A DNA stretch of 64,000 bases from Paenibacillus camelliae (GTDB lineage: Bacteria; Bacillota; Bacilli; Paenibacillales; Paenibacillaceae), in the NCBI RefSeq assembly GCF_023715345.1, contig NZ_JAMBNY010000008.1, positions 124,001 through 188,000 on the forward strand, in the 5' to 3' direction. The translations under genes and the position numbers were made by a program. The notes under the pieces were generated by a model. That model searched no databases. It had not been told where the DNA came from and was given only the letters and a program-made list of their open reading frames with translations. This document shows, in pieces, positions 53,535-63,200 of the stretch (its first letter is position 1; the number at the start of each line of letters is the position of its first letter).

Positions 53535-54455
53535 ATGAAGATAAAAAGTGCAAGAAATAGCTTGGCCAGTGACCACAATCGTACAGCGTATTTATTTTTG
53601 ACACCTTGGCTCATTGGCTTTTTCTGTTTAACGTTAGGTCCGATGATGGCATCGTTATACTTTTCTTTAACGAAGTATAATTTGCTTAATTCGCCAAGCT
53701 GGATCGGCCTAGGCAACTATGTAAAAATTTTAAGTGATGATGAGACTTTCCGTAATTCCTTATTTCTTACCTTTAAGTATGTTCTATTTTCGGTGCCACT
53801 GAAGCTTATCTTTGCTCTAATTGTCGCGATGATTCTTAATAAAGGCTTGCGTGGACTAGGCATATACCGAACAGTCTATTATTTGCCTTCGCTGCTTGGA
53901 GGTAGCATCGCGATTGCGATCGTATGGCGACAGATCTTTGCGGGCGACGGTGTTGTGAATGATTTTCTAGGATGGTTTGGTATTAAGGGGCCATCTTGGA
54001 TTTCCCATCCTGACTATGTTATTTACACGATTATTATGCTGACGATCTGGCAATTTGGTTCCGCGATGGTTATTTTCTTGGCAGGCTTGAAGCAGGTGCC
54101 TACAGAGCTCTATGAAGCATCCTCTATTGATGGAGCGGGCAAAGGGCGACAATTTTTCAATATTACCCTGCCGCTGTTAACACCCGTTATTTTCTTCAAC
54201 CTAGTTATGGGGATTATTAATTCCTTTCAGGCATTCACTCCAGCCTTTGTCATCGGTGACGGTAGAGGCGGACCACTAGATGCAACGATGTTCTATACGT
54301 TGTACTTATACTTGAAAGGGTTCTCATTCTTTGATATGGGCTATGCTTCTGCATTGGCATGGATCATGCTGTTAATAATCGGCTTCCTAACAGCCATCGT
54401 CTTTACAACTCAGAAGTACTGGGTATTCTACAGCGATGATCAAGGAGGGAAATAA
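53535..54455 (+). CDS. Sugar ABC permease, MalF/UgpA type
   Basis: A 306-residue inner-membrane permease from the ATG at 53535 (AGGAGG 7 bases upstream). It has about six helices, the N-terminal LTPWLIGFFCLTLGPMMASLYFSLTKYNLL pattern and the EAA loop YEASSIDGAGKGRQFFNITLPLL. With the next gene it forms the importer channel. No ATPase gene is present; a shared ATPase is expected. Confidence 0.93.
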   Translation: MKIKSARNSLASDHNRTAYLFLTPWLIGFFCLTLGPMMASLYFSLTKYNLLNSPSWIGLGNYVKILSDDETFRNSLFLTFKYVLFSVPLKLIFALIVAMILNKGLRGLGIYRTVYYLPSLLGGSIAIAIVWRQIFAGDGVVNDFLGWFGIKGPSWISHPDYVIYTIIMLTIWQFGSAMVIFLAGLKQVPTELYEASSIDGAGKGRQFFNITLPLLTPVIFFNLVMGIINSFQAFTPAFVIGDGRGGPLDATMFYTLYLYLKGFSFFDMGYASALAWIMLLIIGFLTAIVFTTQKYWVFYSDDQGGK

Positions 54456-54456
54456 T

Positions 54457-55296
54457 ATGGTGAAAGCGATAGCCAATTCCAATCTATTACGCCATCTTTT
54501 CATTATCGTTCTCGGTATCCTTATGCTGTATCCTGTACTGTGGCTCGTTAGCAGCTCTTTCAAGCCGAATCAGCTTATCTTTAGTGAACCGGGGTTATGG
54601 CCCAAGGAATGGACATTTAACAACTATGTTAAGGGCTGGGCAGGCTTCCAGGGCATTAGCTTTGGTCAATTCTTCCTCAATTCTGCGATGATATCCATAT
54701 TGTGCGTGCTGGGGAACATTATTACATGCTCCTTGGCGGCATTCGCATTTGCTAGATTGAAGTTTAAGCTCAGCAAGCTTTGGTTTGCGCTTATGATTGT
54801 AACGATCATGCTGCCGTATCATGTCACGTTAATCCCGCAATACATTATCTTTAGTGAACTCAACTGGCTCAATACGTATTATCCGTTAATTGTTCCAAAG
54901 TGGCTGGCAACAGATTCGTTCTTCATTCTGCTAATGGTTCAGTTTATACGCGGTATACCTCGTGAGCTCGATGAAAGTGCAATTATTGATGGCTGTAATC
55001 TGCGCTCGATTTACGTCCGGATTATGCTGCCATTGCTGTTACCGGCATTAATTACTACCGCTATCTTTACATTTATATGGACATGGGATGATTTCTTCAG
55101 TCAAATGATCTACATTAGCAAAATTGATTTGTTTACTGTTCAGTTAGGTGTACGAGCGTTGTTTGATCCATCCGGCTCCTCCGATTGGGGTGCGCTGCTA
55201 GCGATGTCTGCACTGTCTCTTATACCGATCTCACTCATTTTTATGTTCTTCCAGAAGTATTTTTTGGAAGGTATAGCAACTACTGGATTTAAATAA
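54457..55296 (+). CDS. Sugar ABC permease, MalG/UgpE type
   Basis: A 279-residue permease from the ATG at 54457 (AAGGAGG 8 bases before). About six helices; YPVLWLVSSSFKPNQ near the start and the EAA loop DESAIIDGCNLRSIYVRIMLPLLLP are diagnostic. It lies one base after the first permease gene and is co-translated with it. Confidence 0.93.
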   Translation: MVKAIANSNLLRHLFIIVLGILMLYPVLWLVSSSFKPNQLIFSEPGLWPKEWTFNNYVKGWAGFQGISFGQFFLNSAMISILCVLGNIITCSLAAFAFARLKFKLSKLWFALMIVTIMLPYHVTLIPQYIIFSELNWLNTYYPLIVPKWLATDSFFILLMVQFIRGIPRELDESAIIDGCNLRSIYVRIMLPLLLPALITTAIFTFIWTWDDFFSQMIYISKIDLFTVQLGVRALFDPSGSSDWGALLAMSALSLIPISLIFMFFQKYFLEGIATTGFK

Positions 55297-55299
55297 TGT

Positions 55300-55374
55300 G
55301 GTGATGAGCCAAAAAAATGATATATGATCACCCGAAATAATAGAATTCAAAACCGAATATGAAGACGTTATTCT
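55300..55374 (+). promoter_or_regulatory. Activator-type promoter upstream of the binding-protein gene (copy B)
   Basis: Same layout as copy A: two A-rich half-sites 24 bases apart, AATAGAATTCA, then TTCAAA (55346-55351), 17 bases and TATTCT (55369-55374). It lies in the gap between the second permease and the binding-protein gene, so the binding protein has its own promoter. Confidence 0.55.
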
Positions 55375-55419
55375 TTATTCAAGCAAGAAAACAATATTTG
55401 GTCAAAGGGGAGCTTTATC

Positions 55420-56778
55420 ATGAAAAAATGGAGTTTGCTAGTAAGTATCATTGTAACGATATGTCTAGTAACGGCATGCTCAAGCAATGGAGGCAATACG
55501 AATACACCAGCAGCATCACCTGCTAACAACAACACAGCGACGAATTCAGGCGATAACAGCAGTGATACTCCTGAGGAAATTGAGCTACGAATTATGTGGT
55601 GGGGAGATCAGGAGCGTGCTGACAAAACGAATCAGGTGATCGAGCTGTTTGAAGCAAAATATCCACATATTGATGTTGTAGGAGAGTTTGCTCCATCCTC
55701 TGGTTATTTCGATAAACTCAATACACAGCTAGCATCTGGTACTGCACCTGATATATTTTTCCTTGGCGGTAACGTGATTGACTACGCATTGAAGGAAGTG
55801 CTTCTGCCGTTAGATGGATATGTTGGCAACGCACTTGATCTATCGGATATGGATGCGGCGATGATTCAGTACGGAACGGTAAATGGTCAGCTGCTGCACA
55901 TATCAGCTGGTGCTAATGCACGTGGAATCGTAATCAATAAAACGATGTTCGAAAAAGCTGGCATGCCCGTTCCACAGGATGGCTGGAGCTGGGATGACTA
56001 CGCAGCGATCGCCACAGAAATTAGTGAAAAGCTTGGAGATGGAGTATTTGGCTCTTATGACTTTACCTATGACGGACTGGACATCTATTTCAAGCAGCAT
56101 GGTCAGCAATTGTACAACATGGATGAACAAAAGGTCGGCTTTGATGAAGCGATGGCGCTGCAGTGGTTTAGCTACTGGGCAGATCTAGCAGCGAAAGGCG
56201 GAGTTGTGACACCAGAATTGGCTGTGTCTAATCCTAATGAAGACATTGCTAAAAACCTAATGGTGACTAGCCAAGTAGCGATGACGCTATTGCCATCCAA
56301 CCAATTGACTTCACTGCAAAGCCTTACTACCGATGAGCTCACGATGGTTCAGCTGCCTCGTGGTCCGAAAGGAACAGGTGTTGTATTCGAATCATCTCAA
56401 GGTCTATCTGGTTATGCAAAAACTGAGCACCCTGAAGAGGTAGCACAATTTATCTCCTTCTTCATTAATGATTCGGAAGCAGCATCAATCCTTGGCAACA
56501 ACCGTGGTGTCCCAGTAACGGCTGCTAATCGCGATGTGCTTCAGGCTCAAGCAAGTGATGTAGAAAAGATTATCTACGACTATACATCACGTGTATCGGA
56601 AGCTACAAAAACAGAACCTTTCAATATCAGCTATAATCTACCTGGTAATGCAGAGTTTGAAAAAATGACGAAGACTGCTATTCAAGAAATTGGCTTCGGT
56701 CGTAAATCTGTAGAGGAAGCGGTAGCTAGCTTCTACAAGGATGCACAGGAAATTATCGCGAACAATGTGACACAATAA
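55420..56778 (+). CDS. Extracellular sugar-binding lipoprotein (family 1)
   Basis: A 452-residue binding protein. Signal peptide with lipobox VTAC near residue 20, then an Asn/Thr/Ser/Pro-rich linker and a family 1 solute-binding fold (LRIMWWGDQERADKTNQVIELFEAKYP, APDIFFLGG, GWSWDDYAAIA). AAAGGGGAG lies 9 bases before the ATG. It should feed the MalF/MalG-type permeases. It has its own promoter and a strong downstream hairpin, consistent with higher expression than its neighbours. Confidence 0.93.
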   Translation: MKKWSLLVSIIVTICLVTACSSNGGNTNTPAASPANNNTATNSGDNSSDTPEEIELRIMWWGDQERADKTNQVIELFEAKYPHIDVVGEFAPSSGYFDKLNTQLASGTAPDIFFLGGNVIDYALKEVLLPLDGYVGNALDLSDMDAAMIQYGTVNGQLLHISAGANARGIVINKTMFEKAGMPVPQDGWSWDDYAAIATEISEKLGDGVFGSYDFTYDGLDIYFKQHGQQLYNMDEQKVGFDEAMALQWFSYWADLAAKGGVVTPELAVSNPNEDIAKNLMVTSQVAMTLLPSNQLTSLQSLTTDELTMVQLPRGPKGTGVVFESSQGLSGYAKTEHPEEVAQFISFFINDSEAASILGNNRGVPVTAANRDVLQAQASDVEKIIYDYTSRVSEATKTEPFNISYNLPGNAEFEKMTKTAIQEIGFGRKSVEEAVASFYKDAQEIIANNVTQ

Positions 56779-56809
56779 TAGCTTTCATATTTCGCTAGAG
56801 AAGGAGTGA

Positions 56810-56850
56810 GCGCTAAACAAAGCATCGAACGTTGATGCTTTGTTTAGCGC
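56810..56850 (+). other. Perfect 17-bp intercistronic hairpin
   Basis: GCGCTAAACAAAGCATC (56810-56826) and its exact reverse complement (56834-56850) enclose a 7-base loop. No T-run follows (CATATTAATATT), so it is not a classic terminator. It may stabilise the binding-protein message or limit readthrough into the glycosidase gene. Confidence 0.75.
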
Positions 56851-56877
56851 CATATTAATATTGAGGAGTTGAACAGA

Positions 56878-58530
56878 GTGGACCAGCTAAGGAGGCGGCT
56901 TAACGATATTGATATTACTTCATATATAGAGCCGACCAATAAGCAGAAGGACTTGCCCTTATTGGAGCAATGGCAGCAGGCGGGCGATGTTTATTTTGCT
57001 GCAGAATCATCAGCCTTAAGCGATGTTTACAAGCAGGCAGTAACGAAGCTGCTCGATTGTATAAAGCCTACATTAACAGAAAGGCCAATTCTGCATGAGG
57101 GGGGCATTTATTATGGCTGCTGGCTTGAAAGCACAGGCACCATTAATACAGAGCTGCTTGCAAGATTCCTGCCGCAGGTTGCAGAAGAGACATATCTAGG
57201 CTTCGCTAAGTTTCAGCGTGAGGACGGAATGTTCCCATACAAAATTACTAAAGATGGCGCAAGCTATCGACAGATTCAGCTTGTCACTCCACTTGCAAGC
57301 TGTGTATGGCATTATTATCAATTGAATGGACAGTCCGCAGACTTTCTAAGCACAATGTATGCGGCGATGGTGAAATATGATGAATGGCTAATGACCTATC
57401 GCAACACGAGACAAACCGGCTGCATTGAAGCATTCAGCGCATTTGACACAGGGCATGACTTATCTCCACGCTTTTGGCATGTAGCCGATACACCGCATCT
57501 GAATGATGTGACGAAATGCAATCCACACTCTCCTCTTGTACCATTTCTCGCGCCTGATCTTACAGCAAATGTATACTGTCAGCGCAAATATTTGTCTAAG
57601 ATAGCGGATGAGCTTGGTAAGCATGAAGAAGCGAAGATCTGGCAAGAAAAAGCAGAGCAGACGAGGCAGGCACTATTCAAGCATTGCTATGATGAGGTCG
57701 ATGACTTTTTCTACGATGTGGACCGTCAAGGTCAGTTCGTTCGTGTGCAATCAGATGTGCTGCTGCGCGTGCTTGCTTGCGAGGCTGTCGATGACGATAT
57801 GTTTGCACGCATGCTAAGCAAGTACTTGCTGAATAGTCGTAAATTTTTTGCAAAATACCCGTTCCCATCGATTGCACTGGATGATCCGCGCTTCGATCCG
57901 AATACAAGCTACAACAGCTGGGCAGGACCAACGAATTTTTTAGCGATTATACGTGCAGCGCATGCATTTGAGCATCATAAGCGTTATGTTGAGCAGCTGT
58001 GGACGATGCAGCCTATCGTAGCAGCGATGACTCGCTTTAAGCGGTTTTCGCAAACGATTAGTCCGTGGACGGGGGCGGAAGGCTTTACTGAGGTGTATTC
58101 GCCGGCCATCCTTTGTGTGCTCGATTTTATTGAACGACTATCCGGGATATTACCGACGAAGGAGCATACGATTTGGTTTACAGGTGTTCTGCCTTATGAT
58201 TCAGATCATGGCGAATCGATTACTGGTAATCTCGTATATCGCCGCCAAGCCTTCGGGCATCGCTATGAATTTGTTAATGAGCAAGATCGCTGCGAGATAT
58301 GGCGTAATGACGAGCTTCATGCAGTATTTCCTGCGGGACTGCGTGCCGTCTTGAATGAACAGGGTGAGCTACTAAGCTTGATCGGGATGCAATACGGCAC
58401 GATTAGCGGTGAGGTTCAATATGATGGAAAAACGGTTGAGGTCGCAATAAATGGCAATGAGGAATGGATATGGGAGGATGGCAGTCTAGTGTGCCATCGA
58501 CAGCCAGGCGTCGTGCATCCAACCTATTAA
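56878..58530 (+). CDS. Alpha/alpha-barrel glycoside hydrolase (MGH1-like / GH63-related)
   Basis: A 550-residue cytoplasmic enzyme. GTG 56878 is preferred because GAGGAG ends 9 bases before it; TTG 56869 is too close to that site. The (alpha/alpha)6 barrel pattern of GH63/GH37-related 'MGH1-like' enzymes is visible: CIEAFSAFDTGHDLSPRFW, ANVYCQRKYLSKIADELGKHEEAKIW, YFYDV-like DDFFYDVDRQGQF, and YNSWAGPTNFLAIIRAAHAF (corresponding to the WxGPxW segment). Catalytic acids probably lie in DTGHD and TEVYSP. It should hydrolyse the imported oligosaccharide; the exact linkage is not clear. Confidence 0.75.
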   Translation: MDQLRRRLNDIDITSYIEPTNKQKDLPLLEQWQQAGDVYFAAESSALSDVYKQAVTKLLDCIKPTLTERPILHEGGIYYGCWLESTGTINTELLARFLPQVAEETYLGFAKFQREDGMFPYKITKDGASYRQIQLVTPLASCVWHYYQLNGQSADFLSTMYAAMVKYDEWLMTYRNTRQTGCIEAFSAFDTGHDLSPRFWHVADTPHLNDVTKCNPHSPLVPFLAPDLTANVYCQRKYLSKIADELGKHEEAKIWQEKAEQTRQALFKHCYDEVDDFFYDVDRQGQFVRVQSDVLLRVLACEAVDDDMFARMLSKYLLNSRKFFAKYPFPSIALDDPRFDPNTSYNSWAGPTNFLAIIRAAHAFEHHKRYVEQLWTMQPIVAAMTRFKRFSQTISPWTGAEGFTEVYSPAILCVLDFIERLSGILPTKEHTIWFTGVLPYDSDHGESITGNLVYRRQAFGHRYEFVNEQDRCEIWRNDELHAVFPAGLRAVLNEQGELLSLIGMQYGTISGEVQYDGKTVEVAINGNEEWIWEDGSLVCHRQPGVVHPTY

Positions 58531-58547
58531 TTTGAATAATCTATCTA

Positions 58548-58576
58548 TTGATTTTGTTAAACTTGATCGATATAGA
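58548..58576 (+). promoter_or_regulatory. SigA-type promoter of the GH43 gene
   Basis: TTGATT (58548-58553), 17 bases and TATAGA (58571-58576), about 40 bases before the GTG start. It shows the GH43 gene could be transcribed separately. Confidence 0.55.
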
Positions 58577-58616
58577 TATAACCTAAGCTTATCTAGAGTA
58601 AAGGAGAGCTGAGCGC

Positions 58617-59477
58617 GTGAAGAAGCTATCACAGATTCAAATTCGTGACCCATTTATCGTACCTCGTTCTGACGAAGGAAAGTATTATATGTATGGCTCT
58701 ACCGATAAAAACATATGGCAAGAAGGAACAAGCTTTGAGATGTACGTGAGCTCGAATTTGGAGGATTGGGAAGGACCGTTTGAAGTATTTCGCAATTATG
58801 AAGGGTTTTTCTCGGATAAAAACTTTTGGGCGCCGGAAGTGTACGAGTATAAAGGCTCCTTCTATATGTTTGCTACGTTCCGCAGAAGAGAGAATGATCT
58901 GCTAGGGACAGCCGTATTAAAAAGTGATTCCTTATACGGTCCGTTTAAGCTCCACAGTGACGGAGTAGTGACGCCGAAGGAGTGGTGCTGCTTGGATGGC
59001 TCCCTTTATGTGGATGATGAAGGTAAGCCTTGGATGGTATTTTGTCATGAGTGGCAGTAGGTAGGAGACGGAGAGGTGTGCATCGTCCAGCTAAGCGAAG
59101 ATTTAAGCGAGGCAGTAACTGAGCCACAGCTGTTGTTTCGTGCATCAGAGGCACCTTGGCCTACCTCATTTAAGCATGCACGCTTCGATTATGAGAAGAT
59201 CTATGTGACAGACGGATCGTTTATGTTTAAGAACAAATCAGGCGAGCTATGCTTGCTGTGGGCCAGCTTCATTGATAACCGATACGCGCAAGGACTGGCG
59301 GTTTCGTCTAGCGGGAAGGTGACGGGGCCTTGGGAGCATCAGAAGGAGCCTGTATATACAGATGACGGCGGACATGCGATGGTATTTTATACCTTTGATG
59401 GTCAGCGCATGCTTGCCCTGCATGGACCTAATCAAACCCCAAACGAACGAGCACGATTTATTCCAGTTGATTTTTAG
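58617..59477 (+). pseudogene. GH43-type arabinanase/xylosidase-like gene, interrupted by an in-frame UAG
   Basis: The frame runs 286 codons from GTG 58617 (AAGGAG 10 bases upstream) to the TAG at 59475-59477, with a TAG at 59058-59060 after codon 147. The same frame continues without break as VGDGEVCIVQLSEDLSEAV. The five-blade GH43 plan is visible: IQIRDPFI with the catalytic-base Asp near residue 12, FWAPEVY with the pKa-modulating region, LDGSLYVDDEGKPWMVF with the second Asp and later APWPTSFKHARFDYEKIYVTDGS and HAMVFYTFDGQRMLALHGPN. The stop replaces a codon before VGDGE, where relatives usually have an amino acid such as Gln. A short product would lack the catalytic acid of later blades. 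No signal peptide. Confidence 0.82.
59058..59060 (+). other. In-frame UAG within the GH43 gene
   Basis: Codons around the stop read GAG TGG CAG TAG GTA GGA, giving HEWQ, stop, VGDGE. Both sides fit the GH43 family, so it is a nonsense codon and not a frameshift. A C-to-T change from CAG would create it. Confidence 0.9.
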
Positions 59478-59582
59478 CTTAAAGTTAGCTAGCTTGGGGT
59501 AATATTCCTTTATCGTCAGAATAGCAACTAATGGAGCCATACGTTCGTTTAGTAGATATGGCGACATGAAGGGGCGAGAGCA

Positions 59583-60191
59583 ATGAAAAAGCTTATAATA
59601 GTGTTATTAGCGACGCTGCTGCTTGCAGCATGTGGAGATGAGGCTGTTAATAGCAACAATGGTACGACAAATGGAGGAAATAAGCAGCAAGGAAGCGAGC
59701 AAGGGGAAGTTATAGATCAAGTAGGCTTCTCGGATGAAGAGCTCGTATTAAGCACGAAAGCCGTACAGGGTGATTATGAGCTCAGTATTACGACAGATAA
59801 GCTGAAATATGCGGTAGATGAGCCGATTAAGGTATATGCAGAGCTAGTATATAAAGGGGAGCAGGAGATTGAGATCGGCCATGCGATGTACCCAGTTGGC
59901 TTCAGCATTAAGGAGCATACTAGAAATATCGAGATAGACGGTGCAATGCCACAGCCATATATCGTTACTCTGCTGAAGAAGGATCAACCTGTAACAATTG
60001 ACTACACCTTTACAGGCGGTTTCTCGGAGCAGGATGATCCGGACTATATCGCCTTTGTAAAAGAGCTGACGGATGATCAATTGCCCGAAGGAAGATATAC
60101 GATAACCGCACACGCAAGCTTTCTCATTCATGGCTCTGAGCCAAGCGAGGCTTATGACTTTAACACGTCTATTCATTTTATCGTAGAGTAA
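59583..60191 (+). CDS. Lipoprotein of unknown function
   Basis: A 202-residue lipoprotein. The signal peptide KKLIIVLLATLLLAACGDE has lipobox LAAC with Cys17. An Asn/Gly/Gln-rich linker is followed by a beta-rich domain (about 60-200) with strands such as YELSITTDKLKYAVDEPIKVYAELVYKG and a C-terminal YTITAHASF. This resembles BsuPI-like or bacterial Ig-like folds only loosely. AAGGGG lies about 8 bases before the ATG. Terminated by a strong hairpin. Function unknown. Confidence 0.75.
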   Translation: MKKLIIVLLATLLLAACGDEAVNSNNGTTNGGNKQQGSEQGEVIDQVGFSDEELVLSTKAVQGDYELSITTDKLKYAVDEPIKVYAELVYKGEQEIEIGHAMYPVGFSIKEHTRNIEIDGAMPQPYIVTLLKKDQPVTIDYTFTGGFSEQDDPDYIAFVKELTDDQLPEGRYTITAHASFLIHGSEPSEAYDFNTSIHFIVE

Positions 60192-60216
60192 ATTTTCTTA
60201 AATGACACCAATAAGG

Positions 60217-60253
60217 AAGCCCCGCAGCCATGTAGTTAGCTGCGGGGCTTTTT
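60217..60253. terminator. Strong terminator between converging genes
   Basis: AAGCCCCGCAGC pairs with GCTGCGGGGCTT (12 bp, 10-base loop), followed by five T. A second small palindrome (CATAAGCGA with TCGCTTATG, about 60257-60279) overlaps the stop codon of the opposite gene. Confidence 0.88.
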
Positions 60254-60274
60254 GAGCATAAGCGATTGGTTCGC

Positions 60275-63200
60275 TTATGGGGAAAGAATGATAAGCTGTT
60301 GTCCTGGATAAATCAGATGAGGATTTTTTAGCTTATTCACTTGCTGAAGCCTTTGCCACGTTGTTTTGTGCTGCCTTGCAATTTTAGATAGCGTATCGCC
60401 TTTTTTCACGATGTACTTATTCACTTGCGCTGCAGGCTTACCTTGCGTGTTGTTGCTTCCAGTATTATTTGAGCTACTTGAGTTGTTAGCGTTGTTTGAC
60501 GGTTTAGCTGGCTTCTCAGCAACCGTTTCATTCGTTACATTACCGTTTCCACCGGCAGCAGGCTTACTGCTGTCTTTCTGTTTCGCTTCTACTACAATAC
60601 GCTGCTCAACCTGAGGTGAGATGGTGTCCTGCTTCTGAATGAATCGGATAAGCTCTTCATCAAGTGTTCCAGCGTTATTAATGATCGTATTGTCAGCCAG
60701 CATTGTATATTCGTCGCCACCTGCAGCTAAGAAATCATTCGTTGCAAGGGTGTACGTACGATTTAGCTCAAGCGCTTTGCCATTCACAGTGACGCTATGA
60801 ACACGATCACCAGCTTCAGCTTCCGGATCGATTTTATAGGTAATGCCAGATACGTGCGTGAACGCGCCCTTAGCTGCAGGGTAACCGCCAGCACCTACCT
60901 CGAGTGCATCCTTCAGCTCTTGTCCCGTTACTTCAATTGTCACGATAAAGTTACCAAAAGGTAGAACTGTAATAACGTCACCTTTAGTAATTTCACCTGC
61001 CTCGATCGAGGCACGAATACCGCCGCCGTTCGTGATTGCAGCATCGGCGCCTGTTGAAGCAACCATTGCATCCGTAATCAGGTTGCCAAGATTCGATTCG
61101 CCTGTACGAACGACCTCACGTTCTCCAATGAGCTTCACATCGGTTTTGCCGATCACTTGATCAAGAATGACTTGCTGAGCTTCCGTCGTTTTCTTAACAA
61201 GCGCAGCTACCTCAGGGTGTGCAGGCAACGTTGACGCATCATCAGCAGTAATATAATGAGATTGCTTGTCGACAAGCTTGCCATCCTCCAGCACGAGGGT
61301 AATGATACCAACCTGCTCTCCATATTCGCCAAACTGAACGAGAAGTGCATCATTTACCGTTCGATTGATAAGCTCATGACTATGTCCATCAATAACTACG
61401 TCAATACCATCTACTTTTTCAGCTACAGCATCGGAACGATTAGCAGCGATCGTAGAGCCATCTGTTCCTAAATGTGCGAGATTAATAATGACGTCAGCCT
61501 TGTCCTTCAGCGTGTTGACCATTTCTTGCGCTGCAGTTGCAGGGTCTGTGAACGTAATTCCAGCTACGTTGTTCGGATGTGTTTTATAGACAGTTTCAGG
61601 TGTTGCAATTCCGAAAATACCTAGCTTAATTCCATCCATTTCTTTGACCACATATGGTTCATATGCGTAAGAGCCGTCTGTCTTCTTAACGTTTGCAGCT
61701 AGAATCGGGAATGCTGCTTGCTCGCCAAGCTCATGTAGGCGATCGGAGCCATAATTGTAGTCATGGTTCCCTGTAGTCATCGCTGCGTAGCCAATTTCAT
61801 TCATAAGCTCAATAATACTTGAGCCCTCTACTAGTGTAGAGAAGGTTTGGCCGTGTAAAGTATCGCCTGCGTCAAGCACGATGGTATTGGGATTGATCGC
61901 ACGAGCTTGTTCTACGATCGTTGCGATCTTCGCGTAGCCCATGCCACCGTCTTCATATACACGGGAGTGGATATCGTTTGTGGCAACGATTTGCAATCTA
62001 ATTTGATCAGATTCCGTTAATTCATAGATCGCAATTGTGCCGCTAAGCTCGTTCGCAACAAGCAGCAGCGCTTCACCTGTTGGGCTGTTGCTTGCCTCGA
62101 TAAACGTCAAGCCCTCAGGTGCAACATCACCGGATGGGATTTCTTCATCCGCATCATAGCTGCGAGAAGAAAAGTAAAGATCAAACACAGGAGCTGCAGG
62201 GTTAGACAGATCATATGCCATAATTCCACCTGCACGCTCTAAGCCTACGAATGCGTAGCTAGTGTCGCCTACCTTACCCACGGTTACGGCCTCTGGCTCC
62301 ACACCTTTATCGTCAGAGCGGCTATCGACGCTGTTTTCAGCATTATCTGTATTGAAGCCAGCAGGGTTAGCTAGCTTGGTGATGCGTTCAAATTGATCAC
62401 CACTGTCAAATACAAGCTCCATCGTATCAGCATCCCATATGGAGAAGGAGCGTGTGCCATAGGAATATATTGCTTCCTGCTTGCCGTCCTTGTTCAGTGC
62501 TACACTTGTCGTTGTTTTTAGTCGGCCAAGCTGCTCATCTGCAAACATCGTTTCTGCCATGGCATCCAGCTGCTCCTGAGTAAAGCCTTTATAATAGGAA
62601 GCATCAAGTGCGATGCGATCAGCTAGATCCTTAACACGAGCCTCTTCTGAGAAGCCATCATAATCCTTAGCATCGCCTTCGTTGGCAGTTAAGATATAGC
62701 TTTTACCATCTACCGTATACATGCTCATACCGTCTGGCATAAACATGCCTAGCACAGGCCAGTTTTTTAGACTTGCTACTCCGTCCTTATCTGAGGCATC
62801 GAGTGCGTATCCTGGCAACGAATGGTCGATCACTCCTAGATCATGTACGTCTGTAATTTGCTTTGTCTTCAGATCAAGCACCGCGATAGCATTGCTTTCC
62901 TGAAGCGCCACATAAGCCTTGCTGCTGTCATCTGCTACAACTATGTATTCCGGCTCAGCGTCCTCGCTGAAGCTTGCTCCTGGCTTCACGATACGAATGC
63001 CATCTGCCTCTACTTTATCGAAGCCTGCTGTCGTAACAGCACTTGCTGATATGCTTTGAACTCCTTGCTCAACGTTAATGATGCTGACAGAGCCAACGGG
63101 ATCAATCGTGTAATCGTCGTTGGGCTGCCCTTCATTGGCTGCGAGCACATGCTTGCCGTCTGGTGTAAAGGTAACCATATCAGGCAGAACACCTACCTGA

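Noticed and set aside
59061-59477. A separate second gene after the UAG of GH43
   Set aside because: Its first residues continue the GH43 fold exactly and no ribosome site precedes the possible start at 59076.
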